From CAJXUU01 sp039194925 (GTDB lineage Bacteria > Bacteroidota > Bacteroidia > Chitinophagales > Saprospiraceae), in assembly GCA_039194925.1 (NCBI GenBank), contig JBCCVV010000003.1, positions 35,574 through 99,573 of the forward strand: a stretch of DNA of 64,000 nt, written 5' to 3'. The translations under genes and the position numbers were made by a program. Positions 1 through 7,869 of this stretch are shown piece after piece. The notes under the pieces are model-generated. The model had not been told where the DNA came from and did not search any database. It worked only from the letters and a program-made list of their open reading frames with translations. Position 1 is the first letter of the stretch. The number at the start of each line of letters is the position of its first letter.

Positions 1-141
1 CTCCATATCATACGTTTTATGACAAATCTAGTCGCAACTCGATACAATTGCTCTAGTCGATGTATGTAGTACACTTTGGTTGCATAAACGGTAGCTTTCG
101 GTGTGTTTTCAAGCACGTTAGATAGTAAACTATTGCTTATT
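1..141. other. window edge, no gene seen
   Basis: No open frame with protein-like content was found on either strand. The stretch lies 3' of the degenerate kinase fragment on the minus strand and may hold decayed sequence. Confidence 0.5.
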
Positions 142-270
142 CTACCTTTCTCGAATAAGGTCTATAGATAATTCTTTTTTATCCTCCTCACCAAGAATGG
201 TGTAAGCAACTTTGAGTACGTTGAGTAGGTTATGGTATCTCTCAATTAACTGATATCGATCATTGGTCAA
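142..270 (-). pseudogene. 3' remnant of a NadR-like kinase gene
   Basis: Read on the minus strand this stretch encodes NDRYQLIERYHNLLN, then YTILGEEDKKELSIDL, then IRER and a TAG stop at 142-144. It matches the C-terminal end of the intact NadR-like ATPase at 4286-4804 (NDRDQLFERYQTYLNEHNLP, then YSILSAEKRRSLELDLR) in the same order, and the DNA around 235-266 is nearly identical to 4388-4419. Upstream similarity fades, and within about 25 nt the frame meets the TAG that ends the 295-1908 lipoprotein gene, so there is no start codon or P-loop. I infer a decayed partial duplicate of the gene 4 kb away, or one end of a duplication whose middle was replaced by the two-gene envelope unit. The homology is seen directly; its history is inferred. 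Confidence 0.7.
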
Positions 271-294
271 CACCCAAAATAATTCTAGCCAATG

Positions 295-1908
295 CTAGTT
301 GATTCTGACAGAGATGGTATCCAACCGATTTGGAAACAATGCATTGACATTATCAGGATTAAAATTTGGATCCAGACTGGTCAATGTATCATTGCCAAAT
401 ACTCTTTTAGCAAAAATATAGTAGGGAATATCTTCCAGGTTGTCAAAATATACCTGCCCTTTTTCGTTGGTTACCTTGGTCTGGATATACGCATCGGCAC
501 TATCTTGATACGTCAAGAGAAAATCATAGTTGTTGTATAAATAAACGTTAGCATTATGAATGCCGTTATCCAAAGTATCGGTGATTGTCACTAAAAGAGA
601 AGTAGTACTATCCCATAAAAGCATGATATCTTCTTCAAAAATAAAGTCACCTCCCTCCAGGTTCAAGTTTTGCTTCACTTCGATAAAAGACATTTCTAAA
701 TCATTTTTCCAGGTGGACTTGATCTCATATTCGGCAGCATCTAAAGGTCCGATAATAAATCTTCTATTATCTTCAATAGATATTTTTTTGTCATCTACAG
801 CTGTATATGGATTATAAGAATACGCAGAGATGCTTATTGGGCTGGAAGGTATTTTGGTGTTTTGGTTCACAGGATCAGTATAGAAAATATTCCCTCGAAT
901 AAAACGTTGCTCCCCGATTTCCCTTAGTGTATCATTTAGAACTTGAAAGTTACCATTAGAAGGATTTATGGTTTTTATTGAAAAATATTCTACTTGATTC
1001 TCATCTACATCTTCAAAATTCAAAAGGTATGTTTCTTTTATAAGCGCGGATATCGTGTATTTTCCATTTGTCACAGTGACAACTCCATTATTAGGAATTT
1101 CAAAGGTGCAATTGGGGCAGTTTAATTTCGCTTTCGCATTATCACTTACATTTTCAATTTTATTTGTTAGAGGATTTGTTCTTCTTAATTCCCCTCGAAT
1201 ATACAAATGCTGATTATTTACCAATAAGGTATCACTACTTACGATTGTATTTAGGTTTCCAGGATTGATTGTATCCCTTCCGATATATATCAAGCCATCG
1301 GAATCGGTATCTCTAAATTCTAGAATGTACGATGCTCTAACAAGGGACGGAATAACATAATTTCCGTTGGTAATTTTAATTTCTCCATCATTTGTTAGTT
1401 GATGTGTGCAGGTATCGCAACTTATTTTTCCTTCGATCATATCGCTTACTTCCTCTTCCAAAAGTGTGAACGGATTCAGACGTTTTAATTCACCTCTTAT
1501 CAATATGGTATTTCCATCTGGTGTTAATTCCATATTTCCATTTATGTTAGACAAATTAGAACTATTAAATTTCAATGAATCGCAATAGGTTATTCCATTC
1601 ACTGTGTCTCTATATTCCGCATCAATTTGAAAGTTCCTATTTTCCTTTAGCGGCCCAAACTGATACTCGAATCCAGTTGCACGTTCCAATTCATCAATCA
1701 CAAATTGATCTTGCTCATCTCGCGATTTAAGGGTTATTTTAATATTCTTATTGTTTTCTACCTTTTTACCTGTGACAACATCATAATAGAAGATATTTCC
1801 TCTTATTAGAATATTAGAGGTGCTTTCGCCAGGAACAACTTCATCATCACATCCACTTAATAGTAGGATTGTTGAAATAAGCAAAATATGGAGATATGTG
1901 ATTTTCAT
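295..1908 (-). CDS. repeat-containing lipoprotein of unknown function
   Basis: This 537-residue protein opens with a lipoprotein signal (hydrophobic stretch, then LLLSGC with Cys at about 20), so it should be lipid-anchored outside the inner membrane. It contains about four copies of a unit beginning ILIRGxxxxxNP or FIRGNIFYTDP, each 100-110 residues and spaced by Asp-rich segments. Two copies carry a CDTC or CPNC pair followed by NNGxxxxTNGxY. The pattern suggests tandem beta-sandwich domains of the carboxypeptidase-regulatory or CNA-B kind (inference). It starts 17 nt after the stop of the 1926-4139 gene, so the two are probably cotranscribed and may act together at the outer membrane. I do not recognise a named family. 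Confidence 0.8.
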   Translation of the reverse strand: MKITYLHILLISTILLLSGCDDEVVPGESTSNILIRGNIFYYDVVTGKKVENNKNIKITLKSRDEQDQFVIDELERATGFEYQFGPLKENRNFQIDAEYRDTVNGITYCDSLKFNSSNLSNINGNMELTPDGNTILIRGELKRLNPFTLLEEEVSDMIEGKISCDTCTHQLTNDGEIKITNGNYVIPSLVRASYILEFRDTDSDGLIYIGRDTINPGNLNTIVSSDTLLVNNQHLYIRGELRRTNPLTNKIENVSDNAKAKLNCPNCTFEIPNNGVVTVTNGKYTISALIKETYLLNFEDVDENQVEYFSIKTINPSNGNFQVLNDTLREIGEQRFIRGNIFYTDPVNQNTKIPSSPISISAYSYNPYTAVDDKKISIEDNRRFIIGPLDAAEYEIKSTWKNDLEMSFIEVKQNLNLEGGDFIFEEDIMLLWDSTTSLLVTITDTLDNGIHNANVYLYNNYDFLLTYQDSADAYIQTKVTNEKGQVYFDNLEDIPYYIFAKRVFGNDTLTSLDPNFNPDNVNALFPNRLDTISVRIN

Positions 1909-1925
1909 AATTATATTCTTCTTGA

Positions 1926-4139
1926 TTAGAAAATATTATATCCAAGGAGAATACCGAAATAGAAACTCCCATCGGTTTCGTTTTTTAGTAAATTCGATAT
2001 GTCTAACGAATTTGGTGCAATCCGACTCAGGTCTGCTCTTTGATGACTGCCAAACCTATATCCTCCTACAATCTGAATATATCGATGTACTTCTAAACCG
2101 GCACCCACATAAACATTGTTTAAAATATCACTTCCATTAATATCAACACCTACATCTAAGTGCAATTTGGTCTTATTAAGTTTTCCATCAAATATGTCAT
2201 TTGCCCATGGATAGAAAGAGAGGAAAACAGCAGGAACAAATTTTCGCTCTGAGATTTTTCGTTCCTGAAGAAAGAATATATCGTTAGTTCCCTCTACTAG
2301 GGTTGAATCATAGGAATAGTTTGTGAATTGGGAGAAGATCGCTCCTGTATTGATGGAGAAAGAGTAACGTGTTCTCACAGGATCGAAGTAGTCGACATAA
2401 GCATTCTGAGGATTTACTTTTTCAGGATCCAAATTCAATGATGGCACGGAAAAGGTAATTTCGGGTTTTGAACTGTATCTCAACGTATTGGGAAACCTCA
2501 ACAGATAATCAATATAATAGGTAGACCGCTTTTCGGAAGATGGAATAAGATGGCTTTTTAAAACAAGGTATACTTTATTGAAATACTTGGTTTCGCCATA
2601 ATCTGAGCTTTCATTTTTTAAAGAACCCAAAGGAGGAGATAAATCTTCGCTTTTACCAAATCCAAAATTCACCAAGTCCGCCAAACCATTCCCTTCTACT
2701 ACCTTTATTTTGGGGCCGTTGGCTATTTCCCATTCTTTCACAGTTGTATTTTGATCCACCTTCATCCCCAGAAAGAATGGATTGGAAAGAAGAAGCTCCG
2801 GTGTCAAATTAATAACTTTGGCAAATAATCTATCATCTGTTGTTAATTGAGGTAGTCTCGGAGTCTGACGCGCAAACGTCAATGCCACTGTATCTGAATT
2901 ATTAACCTTTCTAATATCCACCTCATAAATAACCTCTTTCGTTTCATGCGTATTCTCGATTGCGTAACCAATATGTAAAACATCGACAGCCTCATTTTCT
3001 AGAAAGGGAAATTTTTTCAGACAATCCTTAAATTTTCTTCCAATACTCATTTCGGCCAATCTATCAAGCTTCTTTTTGCAATTTTCTAACCTACTCTTCT
3101 TCAAACTTTTAATTGATGCTTCAAGCCTAAATATTTCTTCATTTAAATCAATTATCTGGTTAGTCATACTAATCAAAATACTATCTATTTTTGAAGATGC
3201 TAATTGTTTGGATCTTTCTTCTAATACTTTTAATCTTTTCCTGTTCAAAGACAGAGTGTCGTTCATTTTAGTTAAAACTGTATCACTATCAATTTGATAT
3301 TCTTTGCAATTAATCAGATTATTAATGTTATCGTTATTGGTTATGTTAAGACTTTTATCTATTCTGAAAATGGAATTCTTATAGAAGTCTATGCCTAAGA
3401 CTTTTTCGGTGGAATAAAACCCAACTATTTTCATCCAATATCTTAGAAATTGAATCTTCAATAAATTACGATAGTAACTATATCCTGCCTCTTCAAGAAA
3501 GCGCTTTTTTACTCCTAGGTTATTCCAAAAAGATGCATCTTTCATAGGCACCTCTTTAGTAATTCTCTCATACATATCTTTGAATAAGGATAAGACTAAG
3601 CACGAGTCTGAGTAACTTATATCTTCTTGAAGTTTCTCAGTAAGAGCCCTATTAAAATTCAATAGTATCTTATTCTCTACATGTGGAATTGGCATGTAAT
3701 CGGGTATATTAAGCTTAATCAATGCATACGAAACTATATCTCTTTCTTTATGATTGGCATCTCTTCTGGCATCAACATGACATCGATTCTCTCCTATAGC
3801 CAAGGTTAAAACTTCTCTATCAATTCCAGTAGCTTTAAATTGCTCTATATGTACGTCTTCATGAATATTTATAATGCCCGGCTCGTGATTTTTGTCGTTA
3901 ATTCTATATTGGTAAATAAGATAATACTTGTTCTTGTCTTCATCAGGAACATTTTCTATTAAAAAATTATGGAATCCCTGGTTGTTATACCTGATGTGTA
4001 TTCCCTTATGGTTTTCTGGTGCATATGATTTTACAATCAATCCTTCAGGATTAAAAACAATTAACTGTTTACTGTCCTGGGCAAATGAGATATTGAAAAA
4101 CAGAAATGTAAATAGAAAGGTATACGCCGACCGTAACAT
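1926..4139 (-). CDS. secreted protein with coiled coil and C-terminal barrel-like end
   Basis: This 737-residue protein has a Sec signal peptide (MLRSAYTFLFTFLFFNISFAQ). A Lys/Glu-rich heptad-like segment at about 285-365 looks like a coiled coil. The last 160 or so residues alternate polar and aromatic/hydrophobic residues (YSFSINTGAIFSQF, then LHLDVGVDINGS, YVGAGLEV, IQIVGGYRFG, FYFGILLGYNIF) and end in Phe, as outer-membrane beta-barrel strands do. Outer-membrane insertion is therefore likely, with a long periplasmic N-terminal part. It is the first gene of a two-gene unit with the repeat lipoprotein downstream. It could be a barrel with an accessory lipoprotein, but no family was recognised. 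Confidence 0.8.
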   Translation of the reverse strand: MLRSAYTFLFTFLFFNISFAQDSKQLIVFNPEGLIVKSYAPENHKGIHIRYNNQGFHNFLIENVPDEDKNKYYLIYQYRINDKNHEPGIINIHEDVHIEQFKATGIDREVLTLAIGENRCHVDARRDANHKERDIVSYALIKLNIPDYMPIPHVENKILLNFNRALTEKLQEDISYSDSCLVLSLFKDMYERITKEVPMKDASFWNNLGVKKRFLEEAGYSYYRNLLKIQFLRYWMKIVGFYSTEKVLGIDFYKNSIFRIDKSLNITNNDNINNLINCKEYQIDSDTVLTKMNDTLSLNRKRLKVLEERSKQLASSKIDSILISMTNQIIDLNEEIFRLEASIKSLKKSRLENCKKKLDRLAEMSIGRKFKDCLKKFPFLENEAVDVLHIGYAIENTHETKEVIYEVDIRKVNNSDTVALTFARQTPRLPQLTTDDRLFAKVINLTPELLLSNPFFLGMKVDQNTTVKEWEIANGPKIKVVEGNGLADLVNFGFGKSEDLSPPLGSLKNESSDYGETKYFNKVYLVLKSHLIPSSEKRSTYYIDYLLRFPNTLRYSSKPEITFSVPSLNLDPEKVNPQNAYVDYFDPVRTRYSFSINTGAIFSQFTNYSYDSTLVEGTNDIFFLQERKISERKFVPAVFLSFYPWANDIFDGKLNKTKLHLDVGVDINGSDILNNVYVGAGLEVHRYIQIVGGYRFGSHQRADLSRIAPNSLDISNLLKNETDGSFYFGILLGYNIF

Positions 4140-4285
4140 GATAAGTTGATTTTTTGAGGCTTTGTATCAGCTCGGCTAATGGTTCCATTAATATAGCCCA
4201 TTTCTATTTGAAAATCAAATTAGATTAACTATTGAACACTATACAATTGATTTTTTGAGTAGAATTCTTCAAAATAATAGTAAAT

Positions 4286-4804
4286 CTACTTATTGATTTT
4301 GCTCCTTAAGTCCAATTCTAATGATCTCCTTTTCTCGGCACTCAAAATGCTGTAAGGCAAGTTATGCTCGTTTAAATATGTTTGGTACCTCTCAAATAAC
4401 TGATCTCGATCATTGGGATTTTCTCTAAATGGATCTGATTCCCAAGGTATATCCGGAGAACATAAAAAGTAATATTTTTTTGTCCTTCTCTCATCCGTTA
4501 AATTCATTGATTTATTATACACTACATTGGCCCAGATTTCCATCGTCACTACATCTGTATCACACACAATCAGAGCATTTTCCTGATGTGCCAAACATTC
4601 GTTTTCTTGTTGTTTCTGAGCAATAATCTGAAGATCGTCAAATGTATAATCCGTACCATTTTGAATCAAATATTCTCGGGCATACTCTTCAACCCGAGGT
4701 AAATTGTATGCTGTTGAAATACGTTTCGCACAAGTCGTTTTGCCCGAGGATTCCGGCCCGGTAAACACTAAAATCTCAATTCCATCTGGAATCTCAATTT
4801 TCAT
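4286..4804 (-). CDS. NadR-like AAA ATPase / nicotinamide riboside kinase-type
   Basis: A 172-residue P-loop protein with GPESSGKTT at residues 16-24, followed by PRVEEYAREYL, the pattern of the ribosylnicotinamide-kinase-like domain of NadR (AAA_28). A Walker B-like strand (ALIVCDTDVVTMEIW) and a C-terminal NPNDRDQLFERYQ helix also fit. Standalone proteins of this type are common in Bacteroidota and probably phosphorylate nicotinamide riboside for NAD salvage, although no NadR adenylyltransferase domain is fused here. It is the last gene of an overlapping run: its start lies 11 nt inside the end of the M16 peptidase gene. A degenerate copy of its 3' end lies at 142-270. Confidence 0.8.
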   Translation of the reverse strand: MKIEIPDGIEILVFTGPESSGKTTCAKRISTAYNLPRVEEYAREYLIQNGTDYTFDDLQIIAQKQQENECLAHQENALIVCDTDVVTMEIWANVVYNKSMNLTDERRTKKYYFLCSPDIPWESDPFRENPNDRDQLFERYQTYLNEHNLPYSILSAEKRRSLELDLRSKINK

Positions 4805-6035
4805 TCGGAAGATAGATTAGTTCTGTACAATTTTCAGTTTTGAAAATTTTGTTGGCTACGCGCTGGATATCCTCACTCGTCACTTTCTGATACTCCAGTG
4901 CCTCTTTGTTTATAAGATTAGCATCTCCGAGTAACTCAAAGTAAGCCAGACTCATGGATTTATGAAGAATATTGACCTCCGAATATTCAAGACTACTCTC
5001 AATTTTGTTTTTCAACTTTTGCAGTTCCCTGGAATCAATAGGTTGTGCTTTAAGAATCTCCAATTCATTCCAAATTACCTCTTTTGCTTTTTCGGTACTG
5101 ATATTCGGCATCGGTCTTCCTTCAATCACAAACATACCCGGATCAAAAGTCCCCGAAATGTAGGCATCGATCTGACTAAAAAATTGATGCTCTTTCATCA
5201 ATCGCTGAAATAGTCGTGATGATCTTCCATTACTCAACACGTCCGACAAGAGATCATAGGCGTAGTAATCCGGATGACTTCGATCTACCATATTGAATGA
5301 CATATACAAGGCTTCCAGTGGGACATTTCCCTTCACCACTTTTTGTTTTTTCGAATGTTGCGGAGTATCAAAATCCAATTGACGGTTATACTTATTGCCA
5401 GAAGGTATATTCGAAAACCACTTCTCCACCAAGCCATATGCTTTTTTGCCAGACATGTTTCCCGATATTACCAATACAGCATTACAGGGTGTATAATGTT
5501 TGTTAAAAAAATGGACGACATCTTCCAATTTTGCATTTTCGATATGTGATGGACTTTTACCAATAGTGGGCCATCTATAACTGTGTTTTTCGTATACTAA
5601 TTCAGAAAGATGATGCCATACATCGCCATAAGGTTGAGTAAGACAAGTCTCTTTAAATTCCTCAATAACTACCTTTTTCTGAATGTTTAATGCTTTCTCC
5701 GAAAATATGAGTTGTTGCATACGATCCGACTCCAGCCATAAAGCCGTTTCTACATTCTCTGCCGGAAGTACATTGTAAAAATTTGTCATGTCGGTATTGG
5801 TAAACGCATTATTCTCTCCACCTGCATTTTGAATAGGCCCGTCGAAGTCTGGAATGTTCTGAGAACCTCCAAACATTAAATGTTCGAAAAGGTGGGCAAA
5901 ACCCGTTTTTGAAGGATCTTCGTCTCTTGAACCTACATCATATACGACATTCACCGCAACCATAGGAGAACTTTTATCCTCGTGTACGATCAATCGCAAT
6001 CCATTTTCCAATACATATCGATCAAATGAGATCAT
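4794..6035 (-). CDS. M16 family zinc metallopeptidase
   Basis: A 413-residue single-unit M16B peptidase. The inverted zinc motif HLFEH is at residues 48-52, and the distal Glu expected about 75 residues later lies in the KKVVIEEFKE segment. The second half (NGRSSRLFQRLMKEHQF, then GRPMPN) matches the M16 C-terminal domain. There is no signal peptide, so a cytoplasmic processing peptidase is likely, probably degrading small peptides. The gene overlaps aat upstream by 4 nt (ATGA) and the NadR-like kinase downstream by 11 nt, indicating translational coupling. The complete HxxEH marks this as the catalytic type rather than an inactive partner subunit. Confidence 0.93.
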   Translation of the reverse strand: MISFDRYVLENGLRLIVHEDKSSPMVAVNVVYDVGSRDEDPSKTGFAHLFEHLMFGGSQNIPDFDGPIQNAGGENNAFTNTDMTNFYNVLPAENVETALWLESDRMQQLIFSEKALNIQKKVVIEEFKETCLTQPYGDVWHHLSELVYEKHSYRWPTIGKSPSHIENAKLEDVVHFFNKHYTPCNAVLVISGNMSGKKAYGLVEKWFSNIPSGNKYNRQLDFDTPQHSKKQKVVKGNVPLEALYMSFNMVDRSHPDYYAYDLLSDVLSNGRSSRLFQRLMKEHQFFSQIDAYISGTFDPGMFVIEGRPMPNISTEKAKEVIWNELEILKAQPIDSRELQKLKNKIESSLEYSEVNILHKSMSLAYFELLGDANLINKEALEYQKVTSEDIQRVANKIFKTENCTELIYLPNEN

Positions 6036-6745
6036 TTTATTAACTCTTTTACGGGATAAACATTCATTATTTCATTCCAATTTCCCTGAATCGTTTCTTC
6101 AAAAACATTACAACGAAGATAATCCATGAAAGTTGCTCTACTCAAATATCGACCACCCATACTTTTGAGATGTGGGTTCGGCATTTGGCAATCTATTATT
6201 TCAAATCCTCGCTTCCACAAAATCGACGACAAACAAATTAAGGCGAACTTAGATGCATTTTTTGCTCTGCTAAACATCGATTCACCACAGAAAATTTTCC
6301 CCAAAGATACACCATACAAGCCGCCGACCAATTGATCTTCCTGCCAAACTTCAACACTATGCGCCAAACCCATCAAATGCAAGTTGTGGTACGCATCTTT
6401 GATGTCTTCGGTGATCCATGTTCCAGGTTGATTTTTCCGTTTTATTTTTTGACAAGCGTTTACCACATCCAAAAAATTTTGGTCAAAGGTAATCTTGAAT
6501 TTTTCCTGGTTAAAATAAGGCCTCATGCTTTTGGTGATGCGTATTTCGTCTGTAAAAAGTACAAAACGCGGATCGGGATGCCACCAGATAATGGGTTCGT
6601 CAGGATTAAACCATGGGAAATATCCATATTGATAGGCAAGTAAAAGTCGATCTACCTCCAAGTCCCCTCCCATGGCAATGGCTCCATAGGCGTTGGCCAA
6701 TTCCGGGTGTGGAAATGAAATATCGTTTTTACTTAATATTACCAT
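6032..6745 (-). CDS. aat: leucyl/phenylalanyl-tRNA--protein transferase
   Basis: A 237-residue protein matching Aat over its full length: GYFPWFNPDEPIIWWHPDPR near residues 41-60, MRPYF, then the acetyltransferase-like core and NPHLKSMGGRYLSRATFMDYL near the C-terminus. Aat transfers Leu or Phe from aminoacyl-tRNA to proteins with N-terminal Lys or Arg, making N-degrons. It is first in the run aat, M16 peptidase, NadR-like kinase. The clpS gene, encoding the adaptor that delivers such N-degrons to ClpAP, lies about 190 nt upstream on the same strand behind its own terminator, so the two steps are neighbours here. Confidence 0.96.
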   Translation of the reverse strand: MVILSKNDISFPHPELANAYGAIAMGGDLEVDRLLLAYQYGYFPWFNPDEPIIWWHPDPRFVLFTDEIRITKSMRPYFNQEKFKITFDQNFLDVVNACQKIKRKNQPGTWITEDIKDAYHNLHLMGLAHSVEVWQEDQLVGGLYGVSLGKIFCGESMFSRAKNASKFALICLSSILWKRGFEIIDCQMPNPHLKSMGGRYLSRATFMDYLRCNVFEETIQGNWNEIMNVYPVKELIK

Positions 6746-6880
6746 ACGGTGTAGAAAGGTCTTGAATATGAATTATGATTTCAATACTACATCTTGAGGG
6801 CAAAATCGCAATCTTTACTGACTATTCTTGAAGGAATACTATTCTAAAAAACAAGGTAATTCAAAAAAAGTAGTGTAACA

Positions 6881-6913
6881 AAAAAGGCAACGACGATTGG
6901 TCATTGCCTTTTT
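6881..6913 (-). terminator. intrinsic terminator after clpS
   Basis: AAAAAGGCAA at 6881-6890 pairs perfectly with TTGCCTTTTT at 6904-6913 around a 13-nt loop, and the minus strand continues in T. It lies 22 nt past the clpS stop and separates the peroxiredoxin-clpS unit from aat. Confidence 0.85.
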
Positions 6914-6934
6914 AATATCTTGAAAAGAATGCTA

Positions 6935-7243
6935 TTATTTATCCACAAAGGTCTCGATCACAGCCGATAAACCTCTGTCTACTAATGCATCTTTTAGTGG
7001 TCTCAACTCATCAAAAACTCCTGTCTTCACAGTTGCTTTTCCTTTATAATGAACCAATAGAGACAATTGCTCTGATTGTTCAAAGGTGTGCGAACAAACG
7101 TCCATAAAACTTTGGATCACCCAATCAAAGGTATTAAAGTCATCATTATAAACGATTAATTCGGCTTTGTTTCCCGTACTTGTTTCCTCTAAGAGCATGA
7201 TATCTTCAAGCTCAGAAACTTCAATATTCAATATATCCGTCAT
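6935..7243 (-). CDS. clpS: ATP-dependent Clp protease adaptor ClpS
   Basis: A 102-residue protein with the ClpS fold signature: LIVYNDDFNTFDWVIQSFMDVC, then EQLSLLVHYKGKATVKTG and the closing helix LVDRGLSAVIE. The NDD after the flexible N-terminal tail belongs to the N-degron binding pocket in known ClpS proteins. It hands proteins with N-terminal Leu, Phe, Tyr or Trp to the Clp ATPase. It starts 25 nt after the peroxiredoxin stop, so the two are likely cotranscribed, and it is followed by a strong terminator. The nearby aat gene makes part of its substrates. Confidence 0.95.
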   Translation of the reverse strand: MTDILNIEVSELEDIMLLEETSTGNKAELIVYNDDFNTFDWVIQSFMDVCSHTFEQSEQLSLLVHYKGKATVKTGVFDELRPLKDALVDRGLSAVIETFVDK

Positions 7244-7268
7244 TATTAAATTGAATTACTGGTAATAA

Positions 7269-7739
7269 TCAACTTAGGCTATTTAATGTTTCCCTAACGG
7301 CTACAAAGTTAGGAAGCTCCCCGGCATTTTCCAAAACTTCGGCATATCTAATTATGCCATTTTTGTCGATTACAAAGGCTGATCTCTTAGAAACACCCTT
7401 CATACCTAACACAAAGTCCTCATACAGAGCACCATACGATCTAGAAACTTCTTTGTTAAAATCCGACAAAAGTGGAAAATTTAGACTTTGCTCCTCTTTG
7501 AACTTTGCCAATGAGAACGGAGAATCAACAGAAATGGCCAATATTTCAGCGTTCATATTATTATAAGTTGCTATATCATCCCGCATTGTGCATAGTTCCG
7601 TGGTACATACTCCTGTAAATGCCAATGGAAAAAATAGCAGGACTACATTCTTGCCTTCGTAATTCGTAAGGCTAACTTCACTCTTGTCCGAGGCTGGCAA
7701 TGAAAAATTTGGCGCCTTATCTCCTTTCTTAATTGTCAT
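7269..7739 (-). CDS. peroxiredoxin (Bcp/AhpE-like)
   Basis: A 156-residue thioredoxin-fold peroxidase: GDKAPNFSLP at the N-terminus, then FFPLAFTGVCTTELC with the peroxidatic Cys at 45 and a second Cys at 50, the five-residue spacing of Bcp/PrxQ atypical two-Cys enzymes. The downstream GVSKRSAFVIDKNGIIRY strand is also typical. It reduces hydrogen peroxide and organic peroxides in the cytoplasm. It is the first gene of a probable unit with clpS. Assignment to Bcp rather than AhpE rests only on the Cys spacing. Confidence 0.93.
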   Translation of the reverse strand: MTIKKGDKAPNFSLPASDKSEVSLTNYEGKNVVLLFFPLAFTGVCTTELCTMRDDIATYNNMNAEILAISVDSPFSLAKFKEEQSLNFPLLSDFNKEVSRSYGALYEDFVLGMKGVSKRSAFVIDKNGIIRYAEVLENAGELPNFVAVRETLNSLS

Positions 7740-7869
7740 GGTACTAGTTTTTATTGTTTATTCCGATAAAAGTAATGCTTCTTAACCCAAATAGGTTTTC
7801 TATTCAAGTTGTTTTTTGAAAAAGGTAAAAGTCTCCCCTTACACCATAAACCTTATTCCCTATACCTTC

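Noticed and set aside
6332..6643. 103-residue plus-strand ORF
   Set aside because: Antisense to aat, which is intact with diagnostic motifs.
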